64,000 nucleotides of DNA, taken from Chitinophagaceae bacterium. Lineage in GTDB: Bacteria; Bacteroidota; Bacteroidia; Chitinophagales; Chitinophagaceae. The stretch lies in assembly GCA_019638625.1 (NCBI GenBank), contig JAHBTK010000001.1, forward strand, positions 735,434-799,433, given 5' to 3'. Below the pieces are notes generated by a model. It was not told where the DNA came from, made no database searches, and saw nothing but the letters and a program-made list of their open reading frames with translations. The first letter of the stretch is position 1, and every line of letters starts with the position of its first letter. Positions 15,439-24,474 of the stretch are shown here, in pieces. The position numbers were made by a program, and so were the translations under genes.

Positions 15439-18096
15439 ATGGAACTCAGTAAGAATTATATACCGCAAGAGGTTGAAAATAAATGGAATACGATCTGGAA
15501 AACCGGTGACTATTTTAAAAGTGTGCCGGATGAGCGGGAACCGTTTACCGTGGTGATCCCCCCGCCGAATGTAACGGGTGTATTACACATGGGACATACC
15601 CTGAATGAAACCGTGCAGGACATCCTGGTGCGCCGGGCCCGGATGAAGGGGTTTAATGCCTGTTGGGTGCCGGGAAGCGACCATGCGTCTATTGCCACTG
15701 AAGCAAAAGTAGTGGGGATGCTTAAAGAAAAAGGGATCGACAAAAACAGGCTGACAAGGGAAGAGTTTTTGAAATATGCTTTTGAGTGGAAAGAGAAATA
15801 TGGTGGCATCATTTATCACCAGATAGAAAAATTAGGCTGTAGTGTGGATTGGGACCGGGTAACCTTTACCATGGATAAGGACTATTATGGTGCGGTTATT
15901 AAAGTGTTTGCTGATTTGTTCAATAAGGGGTTGATATACCGGGGCGCCCGTATGATCAACTGGGACCCTGTAGCAAAAACGGCCCTGAGTGATGAAGAAG
16001 TGGAATACAGGGATGAGGAGGGTAAACTGTATCATATCCGTTATGCCCTGGCGGATGCGGATGGTAACCCCCTTACAACACCCGCCGGCGAAGAAGGGAT
16101 CGTTATTGCCACGCAGCGACCTGAAACCATCATGGGAGATACGGCTATATGCGTAAACCCGAACGACGAACGTTATGCGTCATTAAAAGGCGCTTTTGCG
16201 GTAATACCGCTTATCAACAGGCGTATTCCCATTATATACGACGATTATGTAGATATAAGCTTCGGCACCGGCGCCCTGAAAGTGACACCGGCACATGATA
16301 TCAACGACTATAACCTCGGGCTGAAACACAACCTGGAAATTGTAGACACCCTGAATGAGGATGGTACACTCAGCGAAGCGGCTGTGATATTTGTGGGTGA
16401 CGACAGGTTTGTTGCCCGCAAAAAAGTAGTAACCGGCTTGAAGGAAAAAGGGCTTATAATAAAAGAGGAGGCCTATGCCACCCGCCTGGGATACAGCCAG
16501 CGTACAGGTGCTGTGGTAGAACCCCGCATTAGTACGCAATGGTTCCTGAAAATGAAAGAACTGGCAGCACCTGCCCTGAAAGCCGTGCTGGAAGGAGATA
16601 TTAAAATACACCCGGGCGACAGGTTCCTGGCTACCTACAAATACTGGCTGGAGAATGTGAAAGACTGGTGTATCAGCCGCCAGCTTTGGTGGGGGCAGCA
16701 GATACCTGCCTGGTACGACCAGAAAGGAAATTTTGTGGTGGCGGAAAATGAAACGGCTGCCCGGGAATTATATACCCAACAGTATGGCGCAAACGAAGAA
16801 GCGCTGCGGCAGGATGCGGATGTACTGGATACCTGGTTTTCTTCCTGGTTGTGGCCGATGGAAGTATTTAAGGGTATTTCCAATCCCGGCAATGCGGATA
16901 TTAAATACTATTATCCTACTTCGGTGTTGGTTACCGGGCAGGATATTATATTCTTCTGGGTGGCCCGCATGATCATGGCCGGTCTGGAATATAATAAGGA
17001 AAAGTCCCTGCCGGAGGCGGTTCCCTTCAAAGATGTCTATTTTACCGGCATGGTAAGGGATAAGCTCGGCAGAAAAATGAGCAAGCAACTGGGCAACTCT
17101 CCCGATTTGCTGCAACTTATTGACGAATACGGTGCAGATGCCGTTCGTTTCGGTATCATGATATCTTCTCCTGCGGGTAACGATCTCCTGTTTGACACCG
17201 CTTCGCTGGAGCAGGGTAAGTTTTTCAACAACAAAATGTGGAATGCCCTGAAGCTGGTGAAAATGTGGGAGGAGAAGCTGAGTGTGGATTTGCCGGAAGA
17301 CGATGTATTCGCTACGGACTGGTTTGCGAGCCGCCTGAATGAAGCCAAACAACATGTAGATAAGCTGATCGGGGAATTCAGGCTGAGCGAAGCGCTGAAG
17401 GTTATTTATTCCCTGGTATGGGATGATTTCTGCAGTTGGTACCTGGAATGGGTGAAGCCGGAATACGGACAGCCGATAGCCGCGGCAGTGTATTATAAAA
17501 CGACCAACTTTTTCAGTGAGCTGTTACAGCTTCTCCATCCTTTTATGCCTTTCATTACTGAAGAGATCAACAGCGTATTGGGTAACCGGCATCTCCTCTG
17601 TGTAAAAACAACAACAGTAGAAGGGCTGGTAGATGAGATCAGGCTGTCGGAAGGTGAATTGCTGAAGCAGGTGATAACAACCCTGCGGGACGCGAAAGCG
17701 AAAAACCAGTTGAAACCGAAACAGGAAATTATCGTATTCCTGCAAAGCGCAGACAGCAAAGGGTATGAGGCGATCATTCCGGTATTGTCCCGGCAGGTAA
17801 ACGCAACAGACTTTAAAGTGGTGGAGGAACCTGTCGCCAATTGCCTGAATATTGTTGTGGGTAAGGACAGGTTGTATATACAGGCGGAAACCCCCGTGGA
17901 TACAGCGGTACAGAAAGAGCAACTACAGAAAGACCTCGTTTACCAGAAAGGCTTTCTGGAGTCGGTAGAGAAAAAACTCGGAAATGAAAGGTTTGTGCAA
18001 AACGCCAAACCCGAAGTAGTGGAGATGGAAAGAAAGAAAAAAGCGGATGCGGAAGCCAAAATAAGGGCAATAGAAGAAACGCTGGCACAGCTTTAG
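15439..18096 (+). CDS. valS: Valyl-tRNA synthetase
   Basis: An 885-residue class I synthetase that charges tRNA-Val in the cytoplasm. The ATG at 15439 is chosen over TTG 15418 because the latter lies inside the promoter box and the family begins MELSKNYIP. Class I signatures are HMGH (residues 50-53) and KMSKQ (546-550, the usual Bacteroidota variant of KMSKS). The editing domain lies between them (GDTAICVNPNDERY, GTGALKVTPAHD), the anticodon-binding helices follow, and the C-terminal coiled coil (about 815-885, rich in Lys/Glu) is characteristic of ValRS. Length is normal. Confidence 0.97.
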   Translation: MELSKNYIPQEVENKWNTIWKTGDYFKSVPDEREPFTVVIPPPNVTGVLHMGHTLNETVQDILVRRARMKGFNACWVPGSDHASIATEAKVVGMLKEKGIDKNRLTREEFLKYAFEWKEKYGGIIYHQIEKLGCSVDWDRVTFTMDKDYYGAVIKVFADLFNKGLIYRGARMINWDPVAKTALSDEEVEYRDEEGKLYHIRYALADADGNPLTTPAGEEGIVIATQRPETIMGDTAICVNPNDERYASLKGAFAVIPLINRRIPIIYDDYVDISFGTGALKVTPAHDINDYNLGLKHNLEIVDTLNEDGTLSEAAVIFVGDDRFVARKKVVTGLKEKGLIIKEEAYATRLGYSQRTGAVVEPRISTQWFLKMKELAAPALKAVLEGDIKIHPGDRFLATYKYWLENVKDWCISRQLWWGQQIPAWYDQKGNFVVAENETAARELYTQQYGANEEALRQDADVLDTWFSSWLWPMEVFKGISNPGNADIKYYYPTSVLVTGQDIIFFWVARMIMAGLEYNKEKSLPEAVPFKDVYFTGMVRDKLGRKMSKQLGNSPDLLQLIDEYGADAVRFGIMISSPAGNDLLFDTASLEQGKFFNNKMWNALKLVKMWEEKLSVDLPEDDVFATDWFASRLNEAKQHVDKLIGEFRLSEALKVIYSLVWDDFCSWYLEWVKPEYGQPIAAAVYYKTTNFFSELLQLLHPFMPFITEEINSVLGNRHLLCVKTTTVEGLVDEIRLSEGELLKQVITTLRDAKAKNQLKPKQEIIVFLQSADSKGYEAIIPVLSRQVNATDFKVVEEPVANCLNIVVGKDRLYIQAETPVDTAVQKEQLQKDLVYQKGFLESVEKKLGNERFVQNAKPEVVEMERKKKADAEAKIRAIEETLAQL

Positions 18097-18164
18097 GTTG
18101 ATTGATTTATTCATGTTTCCGATTTTTTATATATTGTACCATCATTTTGAAAAAACATTTTAAT

Positions 18165-18923
18165 ATGACCATTCGATTGCGTTATTTTTTGAGTTCTGTA
18201 TTATGCCTGACTATCGTGACAGTAAATGCACAAACAGCGCCCAGGACGGGAGACGCTAAACTGACCGAATACTGGGATCCGGCAGTCAGGATCATCTCTC
18301 CCGGTAAAACCAATGCTGAAGCGCCTTCAGATGCTATCGTTCTCTTTGATGGCAAAGACGCTTCCAAATGGAAATCGCAAAAAGACGACGGGCCTGTAAA
18401 ATGGCAGGTTGCCGATGGCGCTATGACGGTAGTAAAAGGTACCGGCGGAATAGTGACCAAAGAAGGTTTTGGCGATTGCCAGTTACACATTGAATGGCGT
18501 ACGCCCGCTGAAGTAAAAGGAGAAGGCCAGGGACGTGGAAACAGCGGTATATTCTTTATGGGAAAATATGAGTTACAGGTGTTGGATAACTACAATAACC
18601 GGACTTATTCCAACGGACAGGCAGCGAGTATTTATAAGCAAACTCCGCCACTGGTGAACGCTTCCCGTGGCCCCGGTGAATGGCAGACCTATGATATCAT
18701 ATTTACGGCGCCCATATTTGCAGAGGATGGCAGTGTGAAATCTCCCGCAAGGATCACCGTTTTTCATAACGGTGTGTTGGTACAGAATAATACCACCATA
18801 TGGGGAGGCACACAGTATATTGGTACCCCTCTTTATGAGAAACATGGCGCGAAGGAACCTATCATCTTACAAGATCATGGAGATCCTGTTTCCTTCAGGA
18901 ATATCTGGATCAGACCACTATAG
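18165..18923 (+). CDS. DUF1080 (3-keto-disaccharide hydrolase-type) secreted protein
   Basis: A 252-residue protein from the ATG at 18165 ([11 protein letters not shown]), which begins the signal peptide ending VNAQ; an upstream in-frame ATG at 18102 would precede the signal peptide. The mature part is one DUF1080 domain, a concanavalin-like beta-sandwich: [14 protein letters not shown], a [11 protein letters not shown] strand, [49 protein letters not shown]. Some DUF1080 proteins hydrolyse 3-keto-glycosides made by sugar oxidoreductases. The dehydrogenase-type protein upstream (11980-15144) would fit that chemistry, but valS lies between, so linkage is weak. Confidence 0.85.
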   Translation: MTIRLRYFLSSVLCLTIVTVNAQTAPRTGDAKLTEYWDPAVRIISPGKTNAEAPSDAIVLFDGKDASKWKSQKDDGPVKWQVADGAMTVVKGTGGIVTKEGFGDCQLHIEWRTPAEVKGEGQGRGNSGIFFMGKYELQVLDNYNNRTYSNGQAASIYKQTPPLVNASRGPGEWQTYDIIFTAPIFAEDGSVKSPARITVFHNGVLVQNNTTIWGGTQYIGTPLYEKHGAKEPIILQDHGDPVSFRNIWIRPL

Positions 18924-18943
18924 TTTTAGAAACTGGTAATATG

Positions 18944-18980
18944 AAAGAGCAGTATCGGGTTTTACCTGGTACTGCTCTTT
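18944..18980. terminator. Bidirectional terminator
   Basis: An 11-bp perfect stem (AAAGAGCAGTA / TACTGCTCTTT) around a 15-base loop lies between the convergent DUF1080 and dodecin genes. Confidence 0.7.
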
Positions 18981-18989
18981 ACTTTACGG

Positions 18990-19190
18990 TTAATCTACCC
19001 TGAAAGATATCTTGCAGATAACTCCAAAAGTGGTAACCTTGTCGTCCTTTACATGTGCTTTGATATCCTTCACGAAAACGGAGTCGATATTACGGACTGT
19101 TTTGGACGCTTCAGCGACGGCTGATCGGATGGCATCATCAATGCTCTTTTCGGAAGAGGCAATTACCTCAATTACTTTTACAATAGGCAT
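18990..19190 (-). CDS. Dodecin-family protein
   Basis: A 66-residue protein with the beta-alpha-beta-beta pattern of dodecin: KVIEVIASSEKS, an amphipathic helix DDAIRSAVAEASKTVRNI, then two strands (SVFVKDIKAHV and TTFGVICKISFRV). Dodecins form hollow 12-mers that store flavin or CoA. At the positions of the flavin-stacking Trp and the contacting Gln of archaeal and Thermus dodecins this protein has Ser and Gly, so flavin binding may be lost or different. It sits alone between terminators. Confidence 0.85.
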   Translation of the reverse strand: MPIVKVIEVIASSEKSIDDAIRSAVAEASKTVRNIDSVFVKDIKAHVKDDKVTTFGVICKISFRVD

Positions 19191-19290
19191 ACAGGCAATT
19201 TTTAGATTAATTAATCAGGTTACTCTTTAAAGGTCGGAAAAATAACCAATAAGGCAGGTGGTAAAACTGTTCGGAAAGGAAAAAAGGAAG

Positions 19291-20283
19291 TTATCCCAAA
19301 GAAGCGAGTAACCGCGGTGTATTGATAGTGTACGCGCATTTAAAATGTCCTTCGGGGCATTGTTGGTGGCCATGCAGTCCGCAGGGGCGGCAACTCAATT
19401 GTTCCCCGGTTTCTACGATATAACTTTTATCTGATAGCGGACCATAACCAAAAGCGGGTACAGTAGAGCAATAAACAACTGTCACAGGCGCATTAACCGC
19501 TGAAGCAAAATGCATGGGAGCGGAATCATTCACGTAATTCATTGTCGCGTCCTGCATCAGTGCGGCGGATTGCAGAAAATTCAGCTTTCCTGCCAGGACC
19601 GCTAATTCCGGTCTGCCGGTATCATGCGCTATTTTATTGCAAAGCGGTAATTCGGAAGGCCCACCCAGCAGGTAAACCATATAGGATGATGGTATGCCTG
19701 CAATCAACTCCACCCATTTTTCAGCGGGGTATTGTTTGGTAAACCAAACAGAAGCCGGCGCGATACAGAGATAAGCTTTTTTCTTATAGGCTGCTACCGC
19801 AAGGTAATCATTTTCCGAAGGGTATAGTTTTGGTCTGAATACGGAATCATCCGTGAAATGATTGATCAACCGGAGGTTGCGTTCTATTTCATGTGGTGTA
19901 TTTTCTTCATCACTGATAACATGTTTTATTTTTTTGCTGAATACAAAACCTAACGGGTTTTTATCGAATCCTATTGTCTCAGCCGCTCCGGAAAAAGCCG
20001 TGAGGAAACCGGTGGCGGCGTATCGCTGCACGTTGATCACTTTGTCGTAGCGGGCTCGCCGGATTGTTTGCAACAGGCTCCAGAGGGAACGGTATTTCTC
20101 TTTTTTATTCCAAACCAGCAGGTTTTTTATAAATGGATGTCCTTTGAGCAATCCCTCGTTGCCTTTCCGCAGCAGGAAATCAATCTGCGCATCGGGAAAA
20201 AAATGATGCAGTTTTTCTACCAGGCTGGTGGCCAGTACAACATCTCCAATGAAAGCGGTTTGTATGATCAGGAACTTTTTCAT
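19291..20283 (-). CDS. Glycosyltransferase family 9 (LPS heptosyltransferase-like)
   Basis: A 330-residue GT-B enzyme of the ADP-heptose:LPS heptosyltransferase family. Evidence: N-terminal FLIIQTAFIGDVVLATSL, the second-domain start LCIAPASVWFTKQYPAEKW, LLGGPSE, then AALMQDATMNYVNDSAPMHFASA (the nucleotide-sugar site, with VNDSAPMH) and VVYCSTVPAFGYGP. It would act on the cytoplasmic face, adding heptose to the lipid A core. The stop lies 12 bases after the tsaC stop side, so the two minus-strand genes are probably cotranscribed. An hldD gene for ADP-heptose is also in the window (39958-40938). Confidence 0.88.
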   Translation of the reverse strand: MKKFLIIQTAFIGDVVLATSLVEKLHHFFPDAQIDFLLRKGNEGLLKGHPFIKNLLVWNKKEKYRSLWSLLQTIRRARYDKVINVQRYAATGFLTAFSGAAETIGFDKNPLGFVFSKKIKHVISDEENTPHEIERNLRLINHFTDDSVFRPKLYPSENDYLAVAAYKKKAYLCIAPASVWFTKQYPAEKWVELIAGIPSSYMVYLLGGPSELPLCNKIAHDTGRPELAVLAGKLNFLQSAALMQDATMNYVNDSAPMHFASAVNAPVTVVYCSTVPAFGYGPLSDKSYIVETGEQLSCRPCGLHGHQQCPEGHFKCAYTINTPRLLASLG

Positions 20284-20295
20284 CCGGCAACTACG

Positions 20296-20865
20296 CTATT
20301 TTCGGAGAACCGTTATGCCGCCATCTTCGTTCCATTGTATGAGGGAAGAAGGTTGTCCCGGCTTTTCTTCGTTCTGCCGGTATTGCACTACATAGTCAAC
20401 AGATTCCAGTATGGAGGGGTCTATTCTTTTAAAATAAAGCGGGGCGGGTTCACCCGAAATATTGGCCGAAGTGGAAACCAGCGGTTTGCGCAGGCGCTTG
20501 AGGAGATGCCGGCAGAACTCATCCTTTACAAGCCTTATGGCAATGCTGCCGTCTTCTGCTATCAGGTTGGGCGCCACCCCCATAGCGCCTTTGTAAATGA
20601 CCGTGGTAGGTTTTTCAACCTCCTGTAAGTAATCAAAAACACTTAAATCCGGCGCGGCTACATACTTTATGATATCCCTTTCTTCCGCCATCAGGATGAT
20701 CATTGTTTTGGCTTCCGCTCTTTTTTTTATCCGGGCTATTTTTTTAACGGCGTCCATATTGGTAGCGTCGCAGCCCAGTCCCCATACAGTATCCGTTGGA
20801 TATAGTATAACGCCTCCTTTTTGCAATACTTCCAGGCTTTTTTCTACATCTTCTGTAAAATTCAT
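20296..20865 (-). CDS. L-threonylcarbamoyladenylate synthase (Sua5/YrdC family)
   Basis: A 189-residue single YrdC domain. It makes threonylcarbamoyl-AMP from threonine, bicarbonate and ATP for t6A37 of ANN-decoding tRNAs. Visible motifs are GGVILYPTDTVWGLGCDA, KKRAEAKTM (the Lys/Arg-rich nucleotide site), SIAIRLVKD and PLVSTSANISGEPA. It lacks the C-terminal Sua5 domain, so it is the short TsaC type. It is divergent from dapD, with facing promoter boxes in the 60-bp gap, and leads into the GT9 gene 12 bases downstream. Confidence 0.93.
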   Translation of the reverse strand: MNFTEDVEKSLEVLQKGGVILYPTDTVWGLGCDATNMDAVKKIARIKKRAEAKTMIILMAEERDIIKYVAAPDLSVFDYLQEVEKPTTVIYKGAMGVAPNLIAEDGSIAIRLVKDEFCRHLLKRLRKPLVSTSANISGEPAPLYFKRIDPSILESVDYVVQYRQNEEKPGQPSSLIQWNEDGGITVLRK

Positions 20866-20869
20866 TGTG

Positions 20870-20877
20870 CAAAAATA
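20870..20877 (-). promoter_or_regulatory. Candidate -7 box of tsaC
   Basis: On the minus strand TATTTTTG fits TAnnTTTG, 5 bases from the ATG, implying a nearly leaderless transcript. A TTTG lies 16 bases further upstream. Confidence 0.45.
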
Positions 20878-20880
20878 GTG

Positions 20881-20910
20881 TTGAAGAGAAATTCAAACTA
20901 ATTATGTTTG
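20881..20910 (+). promoter_or_regulatory. Candidate promoter of dapD
   Basis: TTG at 20881-20883 and TATGTTTG at 20903-20910, separated by 19 bases, match the Bacteroidota TTTG / TAnnTTTG pattern. The ATG follows 16 bases later. Confidence 0.6.
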
Positions 20911-20925
20911 CAAAAAGAATTAACA

Positions 20926-21738
20926 ATGGATGTACAAAGTTTAATCGCAGAGGCCTGGCAGAACAGGGAACTATTAAAAGATGAGAAATATATTGAAGCT
21001 GTTAAGGTGGTAATAGAAGATGTGGATAAAGGCAGGTTGCGTACGGCATCTCCTTCTGAAAACGGGTGGATAGTAAATGAATGGGTAAAGCAGGCAATCC
21101 TGATGTATTTTGGCATTCAGCCCATGCAAACCTGGACAGCTGGTCCTTTGGAGTTTTACGATAAAATGTTACTCAAGAGCGGGTATAAGGACCTGGGCGT
21201 GCGGGCTGTTCCGCATGCGGTTGCCCGTTACGGCGCTTATATTGCCCGTACGGTGGTGTTAATGCCCTCCTATGTAAATATCGGGGCCTATGTTGATGAA
21301 GGAACTATGGTGGATACCTGGGCTACGGTGGGTAGTTGTGCGCAGATAGGAAAAGGGGTGCACCTGAGTGGCGGGGTAGGTATCGGCGGGGTACTGGAAC
21401 CGCTGCAGGCCAGCCCGGTAATAGTGGAAGATGGTTGCTTTATCGGTAGCCGGTGTATAGTGGTGGAAGGGGTGATAGTAGAGAAGGAAGCAGTGCTGGG
21501 CGCCAATGTAGTGTTGACAAAAAGTACTAAAATTATTGATGTAAGCGGTTCAGAGCCAGTAGAATATAAGGGAAGGATTCCGGCAAGGAGCGTGGTGATA
21601 CCCGGTACTTACAACAAAAAGTTCCCCGCCGGCGAATATGGTGTGGGCTGCGCCCTCATTATTGGCCAGCGGAAAGCCAGCACCGACCTGAAAACCAGTC
21701 TGAACGATGCGTTGAGGGATTTTAATGTAAGTGTATAA
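20926..21738 (+). CDS. dapD: 2,3,4,5-tetrahydropyridine-2,6-dicarboxylate N-succinyltransferase
   Basis: A 270-residue enzyme of the succinylase branch of lysine/diaminopimelate synthesis, using succinyl-CoA in the cytoplasm. The ATG at 20926 is preferred: the in-frame TTG at 20908 falls in the promoter box. The N-terminal helical domain (MDVQSLIAEAWQNRELL) is followed by RAVPHAVARYGAYI and a left-handed beta-helix of hexapeptide repeats (about 100-230; VVLMPSYVNIGAYVDEGTMV, GGVGIGGVLEP, VIVEDGCFIGSRC). The C-terminal PARSVVIPGTYNKKFP and GCALIIGQRKAST are diagnostic for DapD. Confidence 0.96.
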   Translation: MDVQSLIAEAWQNRELLKDEKYIEAVKVVIEDVDKGRLRTASPSENGWIVNEWVKQAILMYFGIQPMQTWTAGPLEFYDKMLLKSGYKDLGVRAVPHAVARYGAYIARTVVLMPSYVNIGAYVDEGTMVDTWATVGSCAQIGKGVHLSGGVGIGGVLEPLQASPVIVEDGCFIGSRCIVVEGVIVEKEAVLGANVVLTKSTKIIDVSGSEPVEYKGRIPARSVVIPGTYNKKFPAGEYGVGCALIIGQRKASTDLKTSLNDALRDFNVSV

Positions 21739-21763
21739 AACAGTCTTATAATTATAGCATAGT

Positions 21764-21793
21764 CAAACCGGAGAAAAACTCCGGTTTGTTTTT
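21764..21793. terminator. Bidirectional terminator
   Basis: A perfect 10-bp stem (CAAACCGGAG / CTCCGGTTTG), loop AAAAA, then a T-run, between convergent dapD and the esterase gene. Confidence 0.88.
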
Positions 21794-21804
21794 ATATATA
21801 TCCA

Positions 21805-22956
21805 TCAATAATCCAGCAGCTTTGTTACGGCATCGTTGCCCCGCACAGCATTGGCGGGAAGGGGATGCGTATTGTTAAATACTTCCAGTTGGGACTGTTC
21901 CAGCACCGCTGATTTGCTCTCATCAATATTTCCGGTTTTATCCGACACCTGCTGTATATCCAGTGCCAGGTGTTTGGCCATAAACAGGTACATGGCTTTG
22001 CGCTTGGATGGACCGTAATCATGTTTTTCTTCGGGGAGGTGCACCAGTTCCACACTGTTTTGTTTCCCGTATAAACTGTAAACTTTCTGCAGGTAGGGAA
22101 ACTCTACTTCCGGGTTGTTCTTTGTCCAGTCTGACCCGTTTGATATCAGCAGCATGGGGCGGGGGGCGGTAAGGGCGGCTATTTCCGCGTTGGTGGTCTG
22201 GTAACTTCCTTTTTTATGAACCGGCATACCACTCTCGCAGGAGCAGCCACCGAAGAAATGTGCGGAGACCATTACGCAGGGTACGGCCACTTTTATTCGG
22301 TTATCCAGTGCCGTAAGCATGAAAGTCTGGGTTCCGCCACCCGATTCCCCGGTCATGGCAATGCGGTTGCTGTCTATTTCCGGAAGCGATAGCAAAAACT
22401 CCAATGCTCTCCGGCTGTTGATGGTTTGCAGCTTCAGCCCTTTTTCCAGGTTATGGGTGCATTGTCTGGAGTCGCCCTGCCCGATCATATCCCATACAAA
22501 TACCACGGCTCCCATTCTCGCCAGTGTCGCGCAGCGTTTCTGTGTTTGTTCCCGGAAGCGGCCTTCCGGATTATTGCCATGCCCATGCGGACATAAAATA
22601 CCGGCATAACTCTTTTGTTTTTTAATCGGGCGGTATAAGTTCCCGGTCACATAAAAACCAGGCAGGCTTTCAAAGAAAACATTTTCCACGGTATAACCGT
22701 CCATCACTTTTTTACTGTGGATCACGGGCTTGCCTGCAGGTATGGCCGGCCAGACTGTTATTTCCATTCCTTCCGTCAAATGTTTTTGAACTTCTGCAGC
22801 ACGCTGTTTCCAGCTTTCAGTGTTTTGAGGTACCTGCCCCTGCAAAAATGAACGTCCCTGTTCTTCCGTAAAATAGGCGCCTACGCATAATTCTTTTTGA
22901 GCCCGGGCAGAAAATTGTGCGATGCAAATAGCAAACACTATAAATGTTCTTACCAT
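21805..22956 (-). CDS. Secreted alpha/beta hydrolase (acetyl-xylan-esterase-like)
   Basis: A 383-residue hydrolase with a signal peptide ending at ARAQ. The fold is the large secreted alpha/beta-hydrolase type related to acetyl xylan esterases: LYRPIKKQKSYAGILCPHGHGNN, VVFVWDMIGQGDS, nucleophile Ser in MTGESGGGTQTF (about 197-208), Asp in ISNGSDWTKN and His in EEKHDYGPSKR. A Cys-rich segment (GGCSCESG) follows the core. Members act as deacetylases or glucuronoyl-type esterases on plant polysaccharides; the substrate is not determinable. It stands alone. Confidence 0.82.
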   Translation of the reverse strand: MVRTFIVFAICIAQFSARAQKELCVGAYFTEEQGRSFLQGQVPQNTESWKQRAAEVQKHLTEGMEITVWPAIPAGKPVIHSKKVMDGYTVENVFFESLPGFYVTGNLYRPIKKQKSYAGILCPHGHGNNPEGRFREQTQKRCATLARMGAVVFVWDMIGQGDSRQCTHNLEKGLKLQTINSRRALEFLLSLPEIDSNRIAMTGESGGGTQTFMLTALDNRIKVAVPCVMVSAHFFGGCSCESGMPVHKKGSYQTTNAEIAALTAPRPMLLISNGSDWTKNNPEVEFPYLQKVYSLYGKQNSVELVHLPEEKHDYGPSKRKAMYLFMAKHLALDIQQVSDKTGNIDESKSAVLEQSQLEVFNNTHPLPANAVRGNDAVTKLLDY

Positions 22957-23199
22957 ATATCATTTATTGAAGACGATTATACTTATTTGTGAGGTGTTTA
23001 ACACTACAATTTAGGATTTTTATTTTTTGGGAATGCATCTTGCAGTGAAACAGAAGTTTTAGGTTAAAAAAAAGATTAACAATAACTGTGCAACGGATGG
23101 AATGCGGATACTCTCAAACTGTCAATAATTAATAAAAACCTGATGGCGTATTTCTACACTGTTTGATTATCCATTCCAAATTTTAAATTTTAGAGACTG

Positions 23200-23607
23200 A
23201 TGGAAACAATGACCGCCCCGTTAAAAAAAACAATGATAAATCCATGGGCTTATCAACCGGCAAAATTCGCGGCAGATAAGGTAGCCGGTTCCGCGACCAT
23301 TATTTCCTGTTCGGGGCAAATAATGATTGATGAATCCGGCAACCCTGTATATGGCAATATTGAAAACCAGTTGGAACAATGTTTTGCCAACCTGGAGAAG
23401 CAACTGCAGGAAAACGGTTATACAATAGCCGATGTAACAAGCCTCAACTTTTATACGACTTCTATAGAGTCTTTCTTTAGTGTTTACGATACGGTATCCC
23501 TGCGGCTGGAAAAGTGCAGGCTGGTGCCATCCTGTACTTTAAAGGAAGTTAAAACGCTTACCTTTCCCGGCATGGCAGTGGAACTGGAGGCGGTGGCTGC
23601 GAGATAA
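23200..23607 (+). CDS. RidA (YjgF/UK114) family protein
   Basis: A 135-residue chorismate-mutase-like fold protein: INPWAYQPAKFAADKV, IISCSGQIMIDESGNPVYG, NIENQLEQCFANLEKQLQE, a VTSLNFYTTSIESFF strand and the C-terminal LTFPGMAVELEAVA. RidA proper hydrolyses reactive enamines/imines such as 2-aminoacrylate and needs an Arg before the last beta strand. Here that region reads LVPSCTL, with no Arg, so the protein probably belongs to a non-deaminase Rid subgroup. It is 68 bases upstream of bshB1, possibly cotranscribed. Confidence 0.85.
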   Translation: METMTAPLKKTMINPWAYQPAKFAADKVAGSATIISCSGQIMIDESGNPVYGNIENQLEQCFANLEKQLQENGYTIADVTSLNFYTTSIESFFSVYDTVSLRLEKCRLVPSCTLKEVKTLTFPGMAVELEAVAAR

Positions 23608-23675
23608 GAAAGCCGGCTTTTATTACCTGTTTTGCCAGCGCTGAAATTCGCGGCAAATGTCTTTATTTTGCATCC

Positions 23676-24413
23676 ATGAAATTAGACATTCTTGCACTGG
23701 CTATACACCCTGATGATGTGGAACTGGGTTGTGCGGGTACGCTGATGATGGAAAAATTGCGCGGTAAAAAAGTAGGCGTGGTCGACCTTACCAGGGGAGA
23801 GCTGGGCACCCGTGGCAGTGTAGAGACCAGGGCACAGGAGGCTGCGGAGGCTGCCCGGATAATGGAACTGGATGTAAGGGAAAATATAGGGATGGCCGAC
23901 GGGTTTTTCAGAAATGACGAAGCCCATCAGCGCCTGCTTATAAAATACATCAGGAAATACCGTCCGGAGATTGTGCTGTCTAATGCCCTGGAAGACCGGC
24001 ACCCGGATCATGGCCGTGCGGGGCACCTCATAAAAGATGCCTGCTTCCTGAGTGGACTGAGAAAGATAGAGACGGCAGATGATGAAGGAAAGCTGCAGCA
24101 ACACTGGCGTCCCAAATACATTTTTCATTATATACAGGACCGCTATTTTGAGCCGGACTTTGTATATGATATCTCGGAAGTGTTTGACAGGAAAATTGAG
24201 TCCATAAAGGCATATAGTTCCCAATTTCACTCTGCGGAGTATAGCTCTGACGAACCTCAAACCTATATTTCCACACCGGAATTTTTAAACTCCATAATCG
24301 GACGCCAGGCAATGTTTGGCAAGATGATAGGCGTCCCCTACGCGGAAGGTTTCCGTACGGAGAAAATGATCGGTATCAATAATTTCGATTCCTTTATTCA
24401 GAAGGATACCTGA
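23676..24413 (+). CDS. bshB1: Bacillithiol biosynthesis deacetylase BshB1
   Basis: A 245-residue LmbE/PIG-L family Zn deacetylase. It removes acetate from GlcNAc-malate, the second step of bacillithiol synthesis. Zn ligands are in AIHPDDVELGCAGTL (residues 10-24) and EDRHPDHGRAGHLI (about 107-120). The blocks LTRGELGTRGS, ENIGMADGFF, FDRKIESIKAYSSQF and the C-terminal YAEGFRTEKMIGINNFD are typical of BshB1 rather than generic LmbE. The other bsh genes are not in this window. Confidence 0.93.
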   Translation: MKLDILALAIHPDDVELGCAGTLMMEKLRGKKVGVVDLTRGELGTRGSVETRAQEAAEAARIMELDVRENIGMADGFFRNDEAHQRLLIKYIRKYRPEIVLSNALEDRHPDHGRAGHLIKDACFLSGLRKIETADDEGKLQQHWRPKYIFHYIQDRYFEPDFVYDISEVFDRKIESIKAYSSQFHSAEYSSDEPQTYISTPEFLNSIIGRQAMFGKMIGVPYAEGFRTEKMIGINNFDSFIQKDT

Positions 24414-24474
24414 TACGAAGGCCTGGTTGTACATCGGCGAAAAATAAAACCTTGTTTCTATTATAAATGCTCTA

